From contig NZ_JAOSID010000003.1 in NCBI RefSeq assembly GCF_030588185.1, positions 1 through 64,000 of the forward strand: 64,000 nucleotides of DNA, read 5' to 3'. Positions 54,789 to 63,781 of the stretch are shown here, one piece after another. Source of the DNA: Candidatus Phytoplasma melaleucae (GTDB lineage: Bacteria; Bacillota_I; Bacilli_A; Acholeplasmatales; Acholeplasmataceae). Every line of letters starts with the position of its first letter. Position 1 is the stretch's first letter. Under the pieces are notes generated by a model that worked only from the letters and a program-made list of their open reading frames with translations, had not been told where the DNA came from and searched no databases. The position numbers and the translations under genes were made by a program.

Positions 54789-54824
54789 AATAAGCAAATT
54801 ATTTTTAGTTTGTTTATTTTTTTT
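54789..54824 (+). terminator. Rho-independent terminator after the intron-containing gene
   Basis: AATAAGCAAA (54789-54798) pairs with TTTGTTTATT (54809-54818) with one G-U, across a 10-base loop, followed by a run of T. It is the first terminator after 53395 on the plus strand outside the intron, so the two exons and the intron probably form one transcription unit. Confidence 0.6.
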
Positions 54825-55096
54825 ATTATTAATTATCTTTTGATTTTTAATTGCTTTATATGCACAAATCTGTTCAAATTTTAAATGATTCTGATTCGAA
54901 AAGAAGACCAAAATGTATTTGTTATTTCTTATTTGGATTCATCAAACAAAATTTTGTACTAACAAATTTTAAATATTTTTTTAATAATTATTTTATAATG
55001 TTATTTTAAGAAATTAAAAAAACAATTAGTAAATTAATTTAAATAAAAAAAACATTAAAAATATAATTAAAAAAATGGAAGGCAAAAGCTATTAAA

Positions 55097-56683
55097 ATGT
55101 CAGGAACATTAATAAATAAATGGTTCCTTGCTTTGTTTCTTTTTTTTCCTTTAATTCTAACAATTATAGGATTTTTTTATTATTTTCTTTTTCATTATCA
55201 ACGCAAAATTAAAGAAAAACTACACACAACAGATCAAGATATTAAAAATAAAATATTGCAATCTCAAATAATAGCTCAAAAAATAATATCAGAATCTAAA
55301 AAAGAAATTTATTTATTAAAAAAAGAAGTAGAAAATGATTTAAACCAAAGAAGAAAAATAATTGTAAATTTAGAGGAAAAAATAATTCATAAAGAAGAAT
55401 TATTAAATTCCCGCACAAAATATTTAAATGATAAAGAGGAATTATTATATTTTAAAGAACAAAAAATTAATAATCACAAAGAAAATATAGAACAACTTCA
55501 AAGCAAGATTCAAACCATAATTAATCAACAACAAAAAAAATTAGAAGAAATTGCATCTTTAACTAAACAACAAGCTAAAAACATTATTATGGAAGAAACT
55601 AAAAAAGATACTACACAAGAGATTATGTACTACATCAAAACAAAAGAAGAAGAATGTAAATTCAAAGTAAAAAAACAAGCTAATACATTGTTAGTATCAA
55701 CTATGCAACAACTATCACGTAAAATATCTTCTGAACATAATATGGATATAATTTATTTAGAAAACAATGATCTTAAAGGTAGAATAATAGGTAAAGAAGG
55801 AAGAAATATTAAAACTTTCGAAGTAATAACAGGAGTAGATTTAATTGTAGACGATGTACCTAATACAGTAATATTAAGTTCTTTTGACCCTATAAGAAGA
55901 GAAATTGCTAAGAGAACTTTAGACCATCTAATATCAGATGGGCGTATAACACCAACAAGCATTGAAAACACTTTCGCAAAAATGAATAGTGAAATAGATA
56001 ATTTTATTCAAGAAATTGGCGAAGAGGCAATTTTAGAAACTAAAATTGGTTTTATAAATGAAGAATTAATCAAATTATTAGGGAAACTTAATTTTCGTAC
56101 TAGTTATGGTCAAAATATTCTAAAACATTCTTTAGAAGTAGCATTTTTAGCGGGCAAATTAGCTGCTGAAATAGGTGAAAATGAAATACTCGCAAGAAGA
56201 GCCGGACTCTTACATGATATTGGTAAAGCTTTAGATTATCAAATAGAAGGCAGCCATGTCAAAATAGGCTTTGATCTTGCTATTAAATACAAAGAACCAA
56301 AAGAAGTGATAGACGCAATTGCTTCGCATCATGAAGATCAAGAACCAAGCACTATCATTGCAGTTTTAGTAGCTATTGCTGATTCAATCAGTTCTTCCAG
56401 ACCCGGAGCTCGCAATGAATCGATAGAAAATTACATACAAAGAATAAACCAATTAGAAGAAATAGCAAATAATATTGTAGGAGTTGATAAATCTTACGCC
56501 ATCAGATCTGGCAGAGAAATTCGAGTAATCGTTAAACCAGAAAAAATTGATGATTTATCCATTTTTATAATAGCTCAACAAATTAAAGACAAAATTACCA
56601 ACCATATTAAATATAATGGTAGTATTAAAATCACTGTTATAAGAGAAGTTAGAGCCACAGAAATATTTGAAGTTAATAGCTAA
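55097..56683 (+). CDS. rny: Ribonuclease Y
   Basis: A 528-residue membrane-anchored endoribonuclease that starts mRNA decay in Firmicutes and Mollicutes. Residues 9-31 are the transmembrane helix, about 35-200 a long coiled coil, about 205-265 a KH RNA-binding domain (GRIIGKEGRNIKTFEVITGV) and about 330-430 the HD domain with HD ligands in AGLLHDIGKALD and IASHHEDQEP. It ends VIREVRATEIF, the typical C-terminus. Full length and all metal ligands present. ymdB follows after 59 bases, an adjacency common in Firmicutes. Confidence 0.96.
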   Translation: MSGTLINKWFLALFLFFPLILTIIGFFYYFLFHYQRKIKEKLHTTDQDIKNKILQSQIIAQKIISESKKEIYLLKKEVENDLNQRRKIIVNLEEKIIHKEELLNSRTKYLNDKEELLYFKEQKINNHKENIEQLQSKIQTIINQQQKKLEEIASLTKQQAKNIIMEETKKDTTQEIMYYIKTKEEECKFKVKKQANTLLVSTMQQLSRKISSEHNMDIIYLENNDLKGRIIGKEGRNIKTFEVITGVDLIVDDVPNTVILSSFDPIRREIAKRTLDHLISDGRITPTSIENTFAKMNSEIDNFIQEIGEEAILETKIGFINEELIKLLGKLNFRTSYGQNILKHSLEVAFLAGKLAAEIGENEILARRAGLLHDIGKALDYQIEGSHVKIGFDLAIKYKEPKEVIDAIASHHEDQEPSTIIAVLVAIADSISSSRPGARNESIENYIQRINQLEEIANNIVGVDKSYAIRSGREIRVIVKPEKIDDLSIFIIAQQIKDKITNHIKYNGSIKITVIREVRATEIFEVNS

Positions 56684-56742
56684 ATTATCACAATCTTATA
56701 ACGATACTTAAAATCTCCAACAAAAGGAGAAAAAGAAATACT

Positions 56743-57513
56743 ATGAACATTCTTTTTATCGGCGATATTTGCGGACAATTAGGTATTAATTATTTAATAG
56801 AAAAGATAAAATTTCTAAAGCAATTATATAACATAAATATAGTTATTGCCAACGCTGAAAACGCAGCTCATGGCCAAGGAATGGATTTTAACAGTTTTTA
56901 TAATTTAAAAATTTCAGGCGTTAACGTAATGACAATGGGAAATCATACTTGGAAAAACAATGCGTTAGAATATTTTATTAATCAAACAGATATTATTAGA
57001 CCATTAAATGATGATAGTAAATATATTGGCCACGGTTATAAAATTATCAAGTGTCAAAATAAAAAAATTTTAATTATGAATGCTTTAGGAAGAGTTTTTA
57101 TGGATAATCATTTTTTATCTTGCCCCTTTAAAAAAGTAGAAAATATTTTAAATCTTTGCAGAAATCAATATAATTATTCTTTATTAGATTTTCACGCTCA
57201 AGCTACTAGTGAAAAAATAGCTTTAGCTCATTATTTTGATGGTAAAATAGATGCAATTGTAGGAACTCATACTCATGTTCAAACAAATGATGATAGAATT
57301 CTACCAAACAAAACTCTCTATATTTCAGATGTAGGTATGACAGGAGCATTAAACGAAGTAATTGGACAAGATAAAAATATTATTATTCATAATTTTTTAC
57401 ATGATAAAAAAAAAGTAAAACCAGTAATTACCAAGGGCAAAAGACAATTAAATGGCGTAATTTTAACTTTAGGTGAAACAAAAAAAATTGTCAAAATAAA
57501 TTATAATGAATAA
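56743..57513 (+). CDS. ymdB: YmdB family metallophosphatase
   Basis: A 256-residue metal-dependent phosphoesterase. The family ligands are visible: IGDICGQLG (6-14), NAENAAHGQGM (36-46), MGNHTWKN (65-72), and GTHTHVQTNDDRILP (about 173-187). In Bacillus YmdB degrades 2',3'-cyclic or 3',5'-cyclic nucleotides and influences biofilm and spore choices; in phytoplasmas its substrate is not established. It has AAAGGAG nine bases before the ATG. The gene sits right after rny as in many Firmicutes. Confidence 0.93.
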   Translation: MNILFIGDICGQLGINYLIEKIKFLKQLYNINIVIANAENAAHGQGMDFNSFYNLKISGVNVMTMGNHTWKNNALEYFINQTDIIRPLNDDSKYIGHGYKIIKCQNKKILIMNALGRVFMDNHFLSCPFKKVENILNLCRNQYNYSLLDFHAQATSEKIALAHYFDGKIDAIVGTHTHVQTNDDRILPNKTLYISDVGMTGALNEVIGQDKNIIIHNFLHDKKKVKPVITKGKRQLNGVILTLGETKKIVKINYNE

Positions 57514-57596
57514 GATTTAGTAATAAATTTTATTCAAATTATGTTAAGATAAAGAATACATTTTAGTTTAATCGTTTATTAGAAAAATTAAAAATT

Positions 57597-58481
57597 GTGA
57601 AAAAAATTATAGTTATTACAGGACCAACTGCATCAGGCAAAACTGATCTTGCACTCAAATTAGCCAATATTTTTAAAGGTGAAATTATTAATGCTGATTC
57701 AGTACAAATTTATAAAGAATTCAATATTGGTTCATCAAAAGTTGCAATTCAGGAAACTCAAATACTACATCATCTAATAGATATAGTAACACCTGAATCT
57801 GATTACAATATTTATCATTACCAAAAAGATGTAAGAAAAATCATTCAAAGGATTAGCATACCTTTTTTAGTAGGAGGAAGTGGTTTATATATTAAAGCAG
57901 CTCTTTTTAACTATGAATTAGAAGAAACAGCAAATAATAAAATAGTATTGAACAATGATAAAAATGATAAAGCTACTCTAGAAATGTTAAACGAAATCAA
58001 AAAAAAAGACCCTAACTTGATTTTGGACGAACACAATCCTCATCGCATCGTTAGTGCTTATAAACAATTAAACCAAAAAAAACTAAGATCGCAAAAAAAA
58101 GGGAAAAACTTACCTCTTTTTAACATACTAACGATTTATTTAGATATTGAAAAAACAATATTAAAACAAAGGATTATAATAAGATTAGAAAATATGTTAA
58201 AAAAGGGATTAATCAAAGAAGTGCAAAATATTCAGAAAAATTATCCTAGAGCTAATTTAAATATTATCGGATACAGAGAAATTAAAAATTTTCTAGATCA
58301 AAAAATAACTTTACAAAAAGCAAAAGAACTGATTATTAAAAATACCTTACAATATGCCAAAAGACAAAAAACATGGTTTCAAAATCAAATGAAATCTCTT
58401 ATTATGGTAGATGCTGTGTGTAAAAATTTAGAAGAAGAAACAACCAACATAATTGGAAATTTTTTAAAACAAAAGGATTAA
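57597..58481 (+). CDS. miaA: tRNA dimethylallyltransferase
   Basis: A 294-residue enzyme that adds a dimethylallyl group to adenosine 37 of tRNAs reading UNN codons. The N-terminal P loop is ITGPTASGKTDLALKLA (6-22), then INADSVQIYKEFNIGSSKV (the substrate-binding QIY), DIVTPESDYNIYHYQKDV and FLVGGSGLYIKA. It ends with the GYREIKNFL segment. The start is GTG at 57597 without a good binding site. tRNA breakdown can release isopentenyl-type cytokinin, which would be of interest in a plant pathogen, but this is a housekeeping enzyme in most bacteria. Four bases separate it from efp. Confidence 0.94.
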   Translation: MKKIIVITGPTASGKTDLALKLANIFKGEIINADSVQIYKEFNIGSSKVAIQETQILHHLIDIVTPESDYNIYHYQKDVRKIIQRISIPFLVGGSGLYIKAALFNYELEETANNKIVLNNDKNDKATLEMLNEIKKKDPNLILDEHNPHRIVSAYKQLNQKKLRSQKKGKNLPLFNILTIYLDIEKTILKQRIIIRLENMLKKGLIKEVQNIQKNYPRANLNIIGYREIKNFLDQKITLQKAKELIIKNTLQYAKRQKTWFQNQMKSLIMVDAVCKNLEEETTNIIGNFLKQKD

Positions 58482-58485
58482 AAAC

Positions 58486-59064
58486 ATGATTAATACTAAT
58501 GATTTTAAAACAGGAATGACTATTAAATTAAATAACACTATTTATCAAATTATAGATTTTTTGCATGTTAAACCAGGAAAAGGATCTGCTTTTGTAAGAA
58601 GTAAATTAAAAAATTTAAAAACAGGCAATATCATAGAACATACTTTTAATTCTGGTATAAAAATAGAAACTGCTTTAGTAAATAAAATCAAACTAAGATT
58701 TTCTTATATCCAAGACAAAATATATTTTTTCTTAAATGAAAACACTTACGAACAAATTGAAGTACCTCAAGAAAAATTACAAAATATTCTCAAATATCTC
58801 GTTGAAGATATGATAGTAGAGTTTCTTTTTTACGAAGAAAAACAAATTCTAGGGATTTCGTTACCAGATAAAATTACTTTAAAAATTATTCAAACTGATC
58901 CTGTTATATCGGGAGAAAGCAATAAAAAAAATCAGACTATTTACAAAGATGCTACATTAGAAACAGGACTAATAATTAAAGTACCTATTTTTATCGAAAA
59001 CGGAGAAAAAATTATTATTAATACAGAAACCGGGCTTTATGTGTCTAGGTGTACTAACAAGTAA
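58486..59064 (+). CDS. efp: Elongation factor P
   Basis: A 192-residue translation factor that rescues ribosomes stalled at proline runs. It has the three-domain EF-P length. The N-terminal KOW-like domain shows INTNDFKTGMTIKLNNTIY and the tip loop HVKPGKGSAF with a lysine at the conserved tip position (about 32). Domains II and III follow (VPIFIENGEKIIINTETGLY). Whether the lysine is modified is unknown: I see no epmA or ymfI-type partner in the window. It is placed four bases after miaA, probably co-transcribed. Confidence 0.94.
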   Translation: MINTNDFKTGMTIKLNNTIYQIIDFLHVKPGKGSAFVRSKLKNLKTGNIIEHTFNSGIKIETALVNKIKLRFSYIQDKIYFFLNENTYEQIEVPQEKLQNILKYLVEDMIVEFLFYEEKQILGISLPDKITLKIIQTDPVISGESNKKNQTIYKDATLETGLIIKVPIFIENGEKIIINTETGLYVSRCTNK

Positions 59065-59168
59065 ATTGTAAATATTCAATAAATATAAAAAAGTATATTT
59101 CATTATAATAATTCAGCAAATGAAATCACTATTTAAATTAAAAATATATTAACAGATATCAAAGGAAT

Positions 59169-59870
59169 ATGAAAAATATGTTAAGTTTTAAATTAGCTAT
59201 TGATGGCCCAGCTGGTTCTGGCAAAAGCACTATTAGCAAATTATTATCAGAAAAATTAAAATGGTTTTATGTAAATACTGGCATTTTTTTTCGTATAATA
59301 ACTTTTTACATATTAACAAATAATATTCCTTATAAAGAAAACTATGATGAAAAAAAGTTACAAATACTATTACAACAAATAAAAATCACTTCTAATAACA
59401 ATAATTTTTATTTAAATAACGAAAACATAACTCCTTTTTTGCAAAATGAACAAATAGAAAAGGAAATATCTATTCTGTCATCTTTATGTGTAATAAGAAA
59501 CAAAATATTAAATTTACAAAAACAAATTATTCAGCAACATAATTTCATTATTATGGATGGGAGAGATATTGGTACTGTTGTTATGCCTGATGCTAATTTA
59601 AAAATATTTCTAACTGCTTCTATAAAGACGCGTGCTTTAAGAAAGCAAAAGGAAATTATGGAAACCAAAAAACAGAATATTAATTTCAAAGAAATTATAA
59701 ATAATATTAAAATGAGAGATTTACAAGATATAAAAAGAAAAATAGCCCCCTTAAAAAAATCTAAAGACGCTGTTGTATTGGATAGTACGAATTTAAACGT
59801 AAACGAAGTAGTAAATATAATTAAAGTTTTAATTCAAATGAAAATAAATAATGATCAAAATGACTTTTAA
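59169..59870 (+). CDS. cmk: Cytidylate kinase
   Basis: A 233-residue kinase that phosphorylates CMP and dCMP. The P loop is IDGPAGSGKSTISKLL (10-25), followed by YVNTGIFFRIITFYI (a Gly-Ile-Phe in place of the usual TGAMYR), the CMP-site FIIMDGRDIGTVVMPDANLKIFLTA split over about residues 120-146, and the lid MRDLQDIKRKIAPLK with KDAVVLDST. It overlaps der by up to 20 bases, so they are translationally coupled. Adjacency cmk-der is common in Firmicutes. Confidence 0.94.
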   Translation: MKNMLSFKLAIDGPAGSGKSTISKLLSEKLKWFYVNTGIFFRIITFYILTNNIPYKENYDEKKLQILLQQIKITSNNNNFYLNNENITPFLQNEQIEKEISILSSLCVIRNKILNLQKQIIQQHNFIIMDGRDIGTVVMPDANLKIFLTASIKTRALRKQKEIMETKKQNINFKEIINNIKMRDLQDIKRKIAPLKKSKDAVVLDSTNLNVNEVVNIIKVLIQMKINNDQNDF

Positions 59871-61182
59871 AGTAGCTATTGTGGGTCGTTCTAATGTAGG
59901 AAAATCTAGTTTATTCAATCGTATTTTAAACAAAAGATTATCTATAATTGATGAGATATCTGGAACCACAAAAGATCGAATTTATGCTCAAGCTAACTGG
60001 CTTAATCAAAATTTTATTATTATAGATACAGGCGGCATCGAAATTAATAATATTTGTTTAAAAGAAAAAATAAAATATCAAACAGAAACGGCTATAAACG
60101 AATCTCACTTAGTTGTTTTTGTTACTGACGGCCAAACAAGATTAGTACAAGAAGATTTAGACATAGCAAGAATACTTTATAAAAAGCAAAAAAAAATTAT
60201 TGTAGCAGTTAATAAAATTGATAATTACACCTTTTTAGAAAATATCTATGAATTTTACTCTTTAGGGTTTTCAAATGTTATTGGAATTAGTGCTATTCAT
60301 AAAATCGGAATAGGAGAACTTTTAGATAAAATTATTTCCTATTGCCCTCGCAATGTGGAATATTCAGTCAAAGTGAAAAACTATTTAAAATTTTGTCTCA
60401 TTGGCAAACCTAATGTTGGGAAATCTACTTTTGTTAATGCTTTATTATCGCAAGAAAGAATGATTGTATCAGAAGTGCCCGGAACTACAACAGATCAAGT
60501 TGATACCATATTTGAAAAAAAAAATCAAACATATAAAATTATAGATACAGCAGGGCTTAAAAAAAGAGGCCAAATGTATAAACAACAAGATAAATACAGT
60601 TATTTAAGAACTTTAGATGCTTTAGATAAAAGTGATATAATCTGCTTTATATTAGATGCTAGCCAAAAAATCACTGAGCAAGACAAAAACATTGCTGCTC
60701 TCATTTTTCAAAGCGAAAAAGCATGTATTATTATCGGTAATAAATGGGATTTAACATCTGAATTAGATAAAGATACACCAAAATTTGAAAAAAAAATTAG
60801 AAATGAATTAAAATTTTTTGATTATATCCCAATTCTATGTCTATCTTCTTTAACTAAACAAAGGATAAATAAATTTTTACCTTTATTGGATAAAATATTC
60901 AATCATTACCAACAAACTTTTTCAGATCACCTCCTAAATGATATTTTATATGAAGCAACTCAAATCAATCCCCCTTCGATCTTTAATCAAGGAAAAGCTA
61001 AATTTTACTATATTAAACAAATATCTACAAAACCACCTAAATTTATATGCCTAGTAAATGATCCTAAATTCATTCATTTTTCTTATGAACGCTTTTTAAA
61101 AAACCAATTAAGACTAAATTTAAAATTAGAAGGATTGCCTTTAAAAATAATTTTTAGAAAAAAGGAAACAAATTTTATATGA
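59860..61182 (+). CDS. der: Ribosome biogenesis GTPase Der
   Basis: A protein of about 440 residues with two tandem G domains and a KH-like C-terminus, needed for 50S ribosome maturation. First G1 is GRSNVGKSSLF (near residue 8), with GTTKDR and DTGGIE; the second is [15 protein letters not shown] (about 180), with GTTTDQ, DTAGLKKR and GNKWDL. The KH-like domain ends with the family's LRLNLKLEGLPLKIIFR. I favour ATG 59860 (MTFKVAIVG) because family members start close to the first G1; an ATG three codons earlier (59851) is equally open. It overlaps gpsA by four bases (ATGA). Confidence 0.95.
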   Translation: MTFKVAIVGRSNVGKSSLFNRILNKRLSIIDEISGTTKDRIYAQANWLNQNFIIIDTGGIEINNICLKEKIKYQTETAINESHLVVFVTDGQTRLVQEDLDIARILYKKQKKIIVAVNKIDNYTFLENIYEFYSLGFSNVIGISAIHKIGIGELLDKIISYCPRNVEYSVKVKNYLKFCLIGKPNVGKSTFVNALLSQERMIVSEVPGTTTDQVDTIFEKKNQTYKIIDTAGLKKRGQMYKQQDKYSYLRTLDALDKSDIICFILDASQKITEQDKNIAALIFQSEKACIIIGNKWDLTSELDKDTPKFEKKIRNELKFFDYIPILCLSSLTKQRINKFLPLLDKIFNHYQQTFSDHLLNDILYEATQINPPSIFNQGKAKFYYIKQISTKPPKFICLVNDPKFIHFSYERFLKNQLRLNLKLEGLPLKIIFRKKETNFI

Positions 61183-62162
61183 ATAAATGTACTATTATAG
61201 GAGGGGGTGCTTGGGGAGCAACCTTAGGTCAAGTTTTAACAGATAACCACTATCAAATATTAATCCATGAACAAAATCCGGAATATATCAAGAAAATAAA
61301 TAACAACCAACATCCTGTTTTTCAATCTGAGTTAAAAAATATTAAAGCCACTAATAATCTAGAAAAATCCTTATTTTATTCTGATACTATAATCTTATGC
61401 CTACCTGTTCAAAATATCAGAAGTTTTTTAAAAAAGATAAATCCAATTATAAATATGCCTAAAAATTTTATCAATACTTCTAAAGGAATAGAAATAAATA
61501 GCAATAAAACAATTTCTCAAATAACCCAAGAAGAAATAAGTCAAGAAAAAATAATAAATTACGGATGTCTAATGGGCCCTTCTCACGCAGAAGAAGTTAT
61601 CTTAAGAAAAATAACTTTTTTGCTAGCTGCTTCTAATAATCTAAACTTTACTCAAAAAATCATTAAAATGTTTTTTAATTCGAGATATTTAAAAGTGTTC
61701 AATTCGTATGATGTTATTGGATGTGAAATTTGTAGTGCTTTCAAAAATGTTTTGTCTCTGATCAGCGGTATTCTAGAAAATAATAATTTTCAAAATAATG
61801 CTAAAGCTGCTTTTATTAGTTTAGGTGTTATGGAAATGGCTAAATTAATAAAATTTTTTAAAGCCAAAAAAGAAACTGTTTTTAGTATATCCGGATTAGG
61901 TGATCTCATAGTTACAACTTTTAACGAAAATTCGCGCAATTATAAAGCTGGTAAACAGATTAGTTTAGGTATTGGGTGGAAAGAGATTTGTTCGCATTCT
62001 AACCAAACCATTGAAGGTATTTATAGCTTGGAAGCTTTTTATAATATTTCTTTACAAAAAAATATAAATCTACCAATCATAAAAAGCGCCTACCAGGTAG
62101 TCTTCAGACAAAAACCTACTGCACACATTTTATCTACAATTTTCCAAAATGATTATATTTGA
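61179..62162 (+). CDS. gpsA: Glycerol-3-phosphate dehydrogenase [NAD(P)+]
   Basis: A 327-residue enzyme that makes sn-glycerol-3-phosphate from dihydroxyacetone phosphate, the backbone of phospholipids. The nucleotide-binding IIGGGAWGATLGQVL (5-19), NTSKGIE (about 98-104), GCLMGPSHAEEV, the substrate lysine in CSAFKNVLSLISG and SGLGDLIVTTFNENSRN are all visible. Length is typical. It is coupled to der through the ATGA overlap. It supplies PlsX/Y/C-dependent lipid synthesis and may also use host-derived triose phosphate. Confidence 0.95.
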   Translation: MNKCTIIGGGAWGATLGQVLTDNHYQILIHEQNPEYIKKINNNQHPVFQSELKNIKATNNLEKSLFYSDTIILCLPVQNIRSFLKKINPIINMPKNFINTSKGIEINSNKTISQITQEEISQEKIINYGCLMGPSHAEEVILRKITFLLAASNNLNFTQKIIKMFFNSRYLKVFNSYDVIGCEICSAFKNVLSLISGILENNNFQNNAKAAFISLGVMEMAKLIKFFKAKKETVFSISGLGDLIVTTFNENSRNYKAGKQISLGIGWKEICSHSNQTIEGIYSLEAFYNISLQKNINLPIIKSAYQVVFRQKPTAHILSTIFQNDYI

Positions 62163-62388
62163 TGAAAATAAATGCTTTTTTGTTAATAAAATTTATTTTT
62201 ATGCTAAAATCAAACTAGATTCAAGTTATTTTTTTAATAGATAATCCAGGACTATTTTCAGAAAGTTATTTTCGAGATATTAGAAAATCTTGAATTTGAA
62301 AAACTAAATGATAATTTTATTTTTTAAAATATTTTTTTGCAACAAAAAGCATTTTAATAATAATTCAAATAGATAAGGAGATAATAAA

Positions 62389-62667
62389 ATGACGAAATCC
62401 ACTTTAATTAGTAAAATATCAGAACAACTAAAAATTTCTAAAAAAGACACAGAAAACTTCTTTAATTGTTTGTATGAGCAAATTGTAAAATCTTTAAAAG
62501 ATGAAGAAAAAATTATTGTGCCTAAATTAGGTATTATAAAATTAGTATACCGTGAGAAAAGAACATGTAAAGTTCCTAAAAGTTCTAAAATTGTAGAAAT
62601 CCCTGCTAAATATGTACCTATATTTAAAATGAATTCTAAATTTAAAGAATCTTTTACAGATCATTAA
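62389..62667 (+). CDS. hup: HU-like DNA-binding protein with altered arm motif
   Basis: A 92-residue member of the HU/IHF family, dimers that bend DNA and compact the nucleoid. The N-terminal helices are typical (TKSTLISKISEQLKISKKD), and the C-terminal half ends VEIPAKYVPIFKMNSKFKESF, as in HU. In the beta arm the usual RNPQTG is replaced by KVPKSS, keeping only the proline that intercalates. It has AAGGAG eight bases before its ATG. A monocistronic position with its own upstream region of 220 bases is seen; the gene is likely well expressed. A divergent variant, possibly with changed DNA preference. Confidence 0.88.
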   Translation: MTKSTLISKISEQLKISKKDTENFFNCLYEQIVKSLKDEEKIIVPKLGIIKLVYREKRTCKVPKSSKIVEIPAKYVPIFKMNSKFKESFTDH

Positions 62668-62759
62668 AAAAATTGATCGTCATAAAAATATTTGCAATTT
62701 AAATATAAAAATATTAGTAAAGTATAATTCTACAAAAATGAGGCAATCTAATTCAGTAT

Positions 62760-62963
62760 ATGAATAACCATAAATCTCCATATCATTACTTAATCGGCGA
62801 AAGAGTTAAAGTAGTCAATGAAAAAGAAATAGGCGTTGTAACTCTTATCGATGTTGACAATAAAATTATTTATGTTTTATTCCAAAAAATGAGAGAGGTT
62901 ATGTACAATTATCCTCAAGCTTTGGAAAACAATATCATTAAGCCTCTAACACAAAAAAAATAG
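62760..62963 (+). CDS. Small SH3-like conserved hypothetical protein
   Basis: A 67-residue protein with no clear family name. The pattern LIGERVKVVNEKEIGVVTLI (11-30), followed by a beta strand NKIIYVLFQ and a tail with YPQALENNIIKPL, fits a small SH3-like barrel such as those at the ends of helicases or in DNA-associated tethers, where a similar P-ALE-N-L close occurs. The ATG at 62760 has a GAGG some 15 bases upstream, not ideal. It is on the plus strand, 92 bases after the HU gene, and followed by a terminator. Confidence 0.6.
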   Translation: MNNHKSPYHYLIGERVKVVNEKEIGVVTLIDVDNKIIYVLFQKMREVMYNYPQALENNIIKPLTQKK

Positions 62964-63009
62964 TTTTTTTGTTTATAACTAAATTTTTATTTTCTACTTT
63001 TATAAATTA

Positions 63010-63039
63010 AAAAAAAATAGTTTTATAGCTATTTTTTTT
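63010..63039 (+). terminator. A/T hairpin terminator between the small SH3-like gene and rpmG
   Basis: AAAAATAG and CTATTTTT form an 8-bp stem around an 8-base loop, with eight A before and eight T after, so it can act in both directions. It lies about 55 bases after the stop at 62963 and before rpmG. Confidence 0.6.
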
Positions 63040-63112
63040 AATTTGTATAAGTGAATTTTGTCATAATAGTACCATTTATCAAAATATAATTCTAAAGAAT
63101 AAAGGTTAGAAA

Positions 63113-63262
63113 ATGAGTGAACTAGTTAAATTAATTTGCACTGAATGTGGCAGAGAAAATTATCATACCTATAAAAATAAAAAACAAAATCCAAAACGTT
63201 TAGAATGTAGAAAATATTGTCCTTTTTTAAGGAAACATACAATACACAGAGAAAAAAAATAA
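63113..63262 (+). CDS. rpmG: 50S ribosomal protein L33
   Basis: A 49-residue ribosomal protein, too short for length-based calling. It begins [20 protein letters not shown], with the zinc-type CxxC pair (Cys9, Cys12), and ends with the family's [16 protein letters not shown]. The usual second zinc pair is CPxC; here the last Cys is Leu, but an extra Cys stands four residues before the remaining one (LECRKYC, Cys32 and Cys36), so a shifted zinc site is possible. AAAGG lies about seven bases upstream of the ATG. tRNA-Cys follows after 78 bases. Confidence 0.92.
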   Translation: MSELVKLICTECGRENYHTYKNKKQNPKRLECRKYCPFLRKHTIHREKK

Positions 63263-63340
63263 ACATTAATTTGATTTTAAAATTTTACAGTTAACCATAA
63301 TAATCCATAAGTAAAATGTATTTATGAATCCTATTGAAAG

Positions 63341-63414
63341 GGCCCTGTAGCCAAGTGGCAAGGCATAGCTCTGCAAAAGCTTGATCATCGGTTCAAATCC
63401 GATCAGGGCCTCCA
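63341..63414 (+). tRNA. trnC: tRNA-Cys (anticodon GCA)
   Basis: A full 74-base cloverleaf. The acceptor stem GGCCCTG / CAGGGCC is perfect, the D arm is GCCAAGTGGCAAGGC, the anticodon stem-loop holds CTGCAAA with anticodon GCA, and the T arm is ATCGG-TTCAAAT-CCGAT. The discriminator base is T (U73), the main identity element of tRNA-Cys. The 3' CCA is encoded. Confidence 0.97.
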
Positions 63415-63781
63415 AAAAATAACTTAAAATAAAATGTTAGTACATATTTTAGCCCATTAATAAGGAAAAAAATATTTATCAATTAAAAAAGTATTTTTTG
63501 ATCTAAAAATTAAAACGGTAATCAATCTGTTTTTTTATTCTAGTTGTTAAAAAGCTTCATTTTTATATATTTGTGATAATACACATTATTTAATTAAACT
63601 ATTGTAATATCAAAAAACTATAAATAACCAAAATATGCCTGCTTTTACGTTGGCTTTTTTTATTCTTGGATAAAAATATATTAGCAAAATAAGAAAACAT
63701 AATCATTTTGTGTTATATGATGTAAAAATGTTTGTTAAAACATTCCAAAAAAATACACCAGAAATTTATAGCATATTTGTT
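63415..63781 (+). other. Gene-free stretch after tRNA-Cys
   Basis: About 370 bases of AT-rich DNA. A T run at about 63653-63660 follows a weak GCC...GGC pairing that is too short for a convincing terminator. No start signals or RNA features seen. Confidence 0.45.

Noticed and set aside
61179-61182. Mycoplasma-type code with TGA as tryptophan
   Set aside because: Several genes end cleanly with TGA at overlapping starts (ATGA at 50999 and 61179), and tryptophans in conserved motifs use TGG. The standard bacterial code applies.
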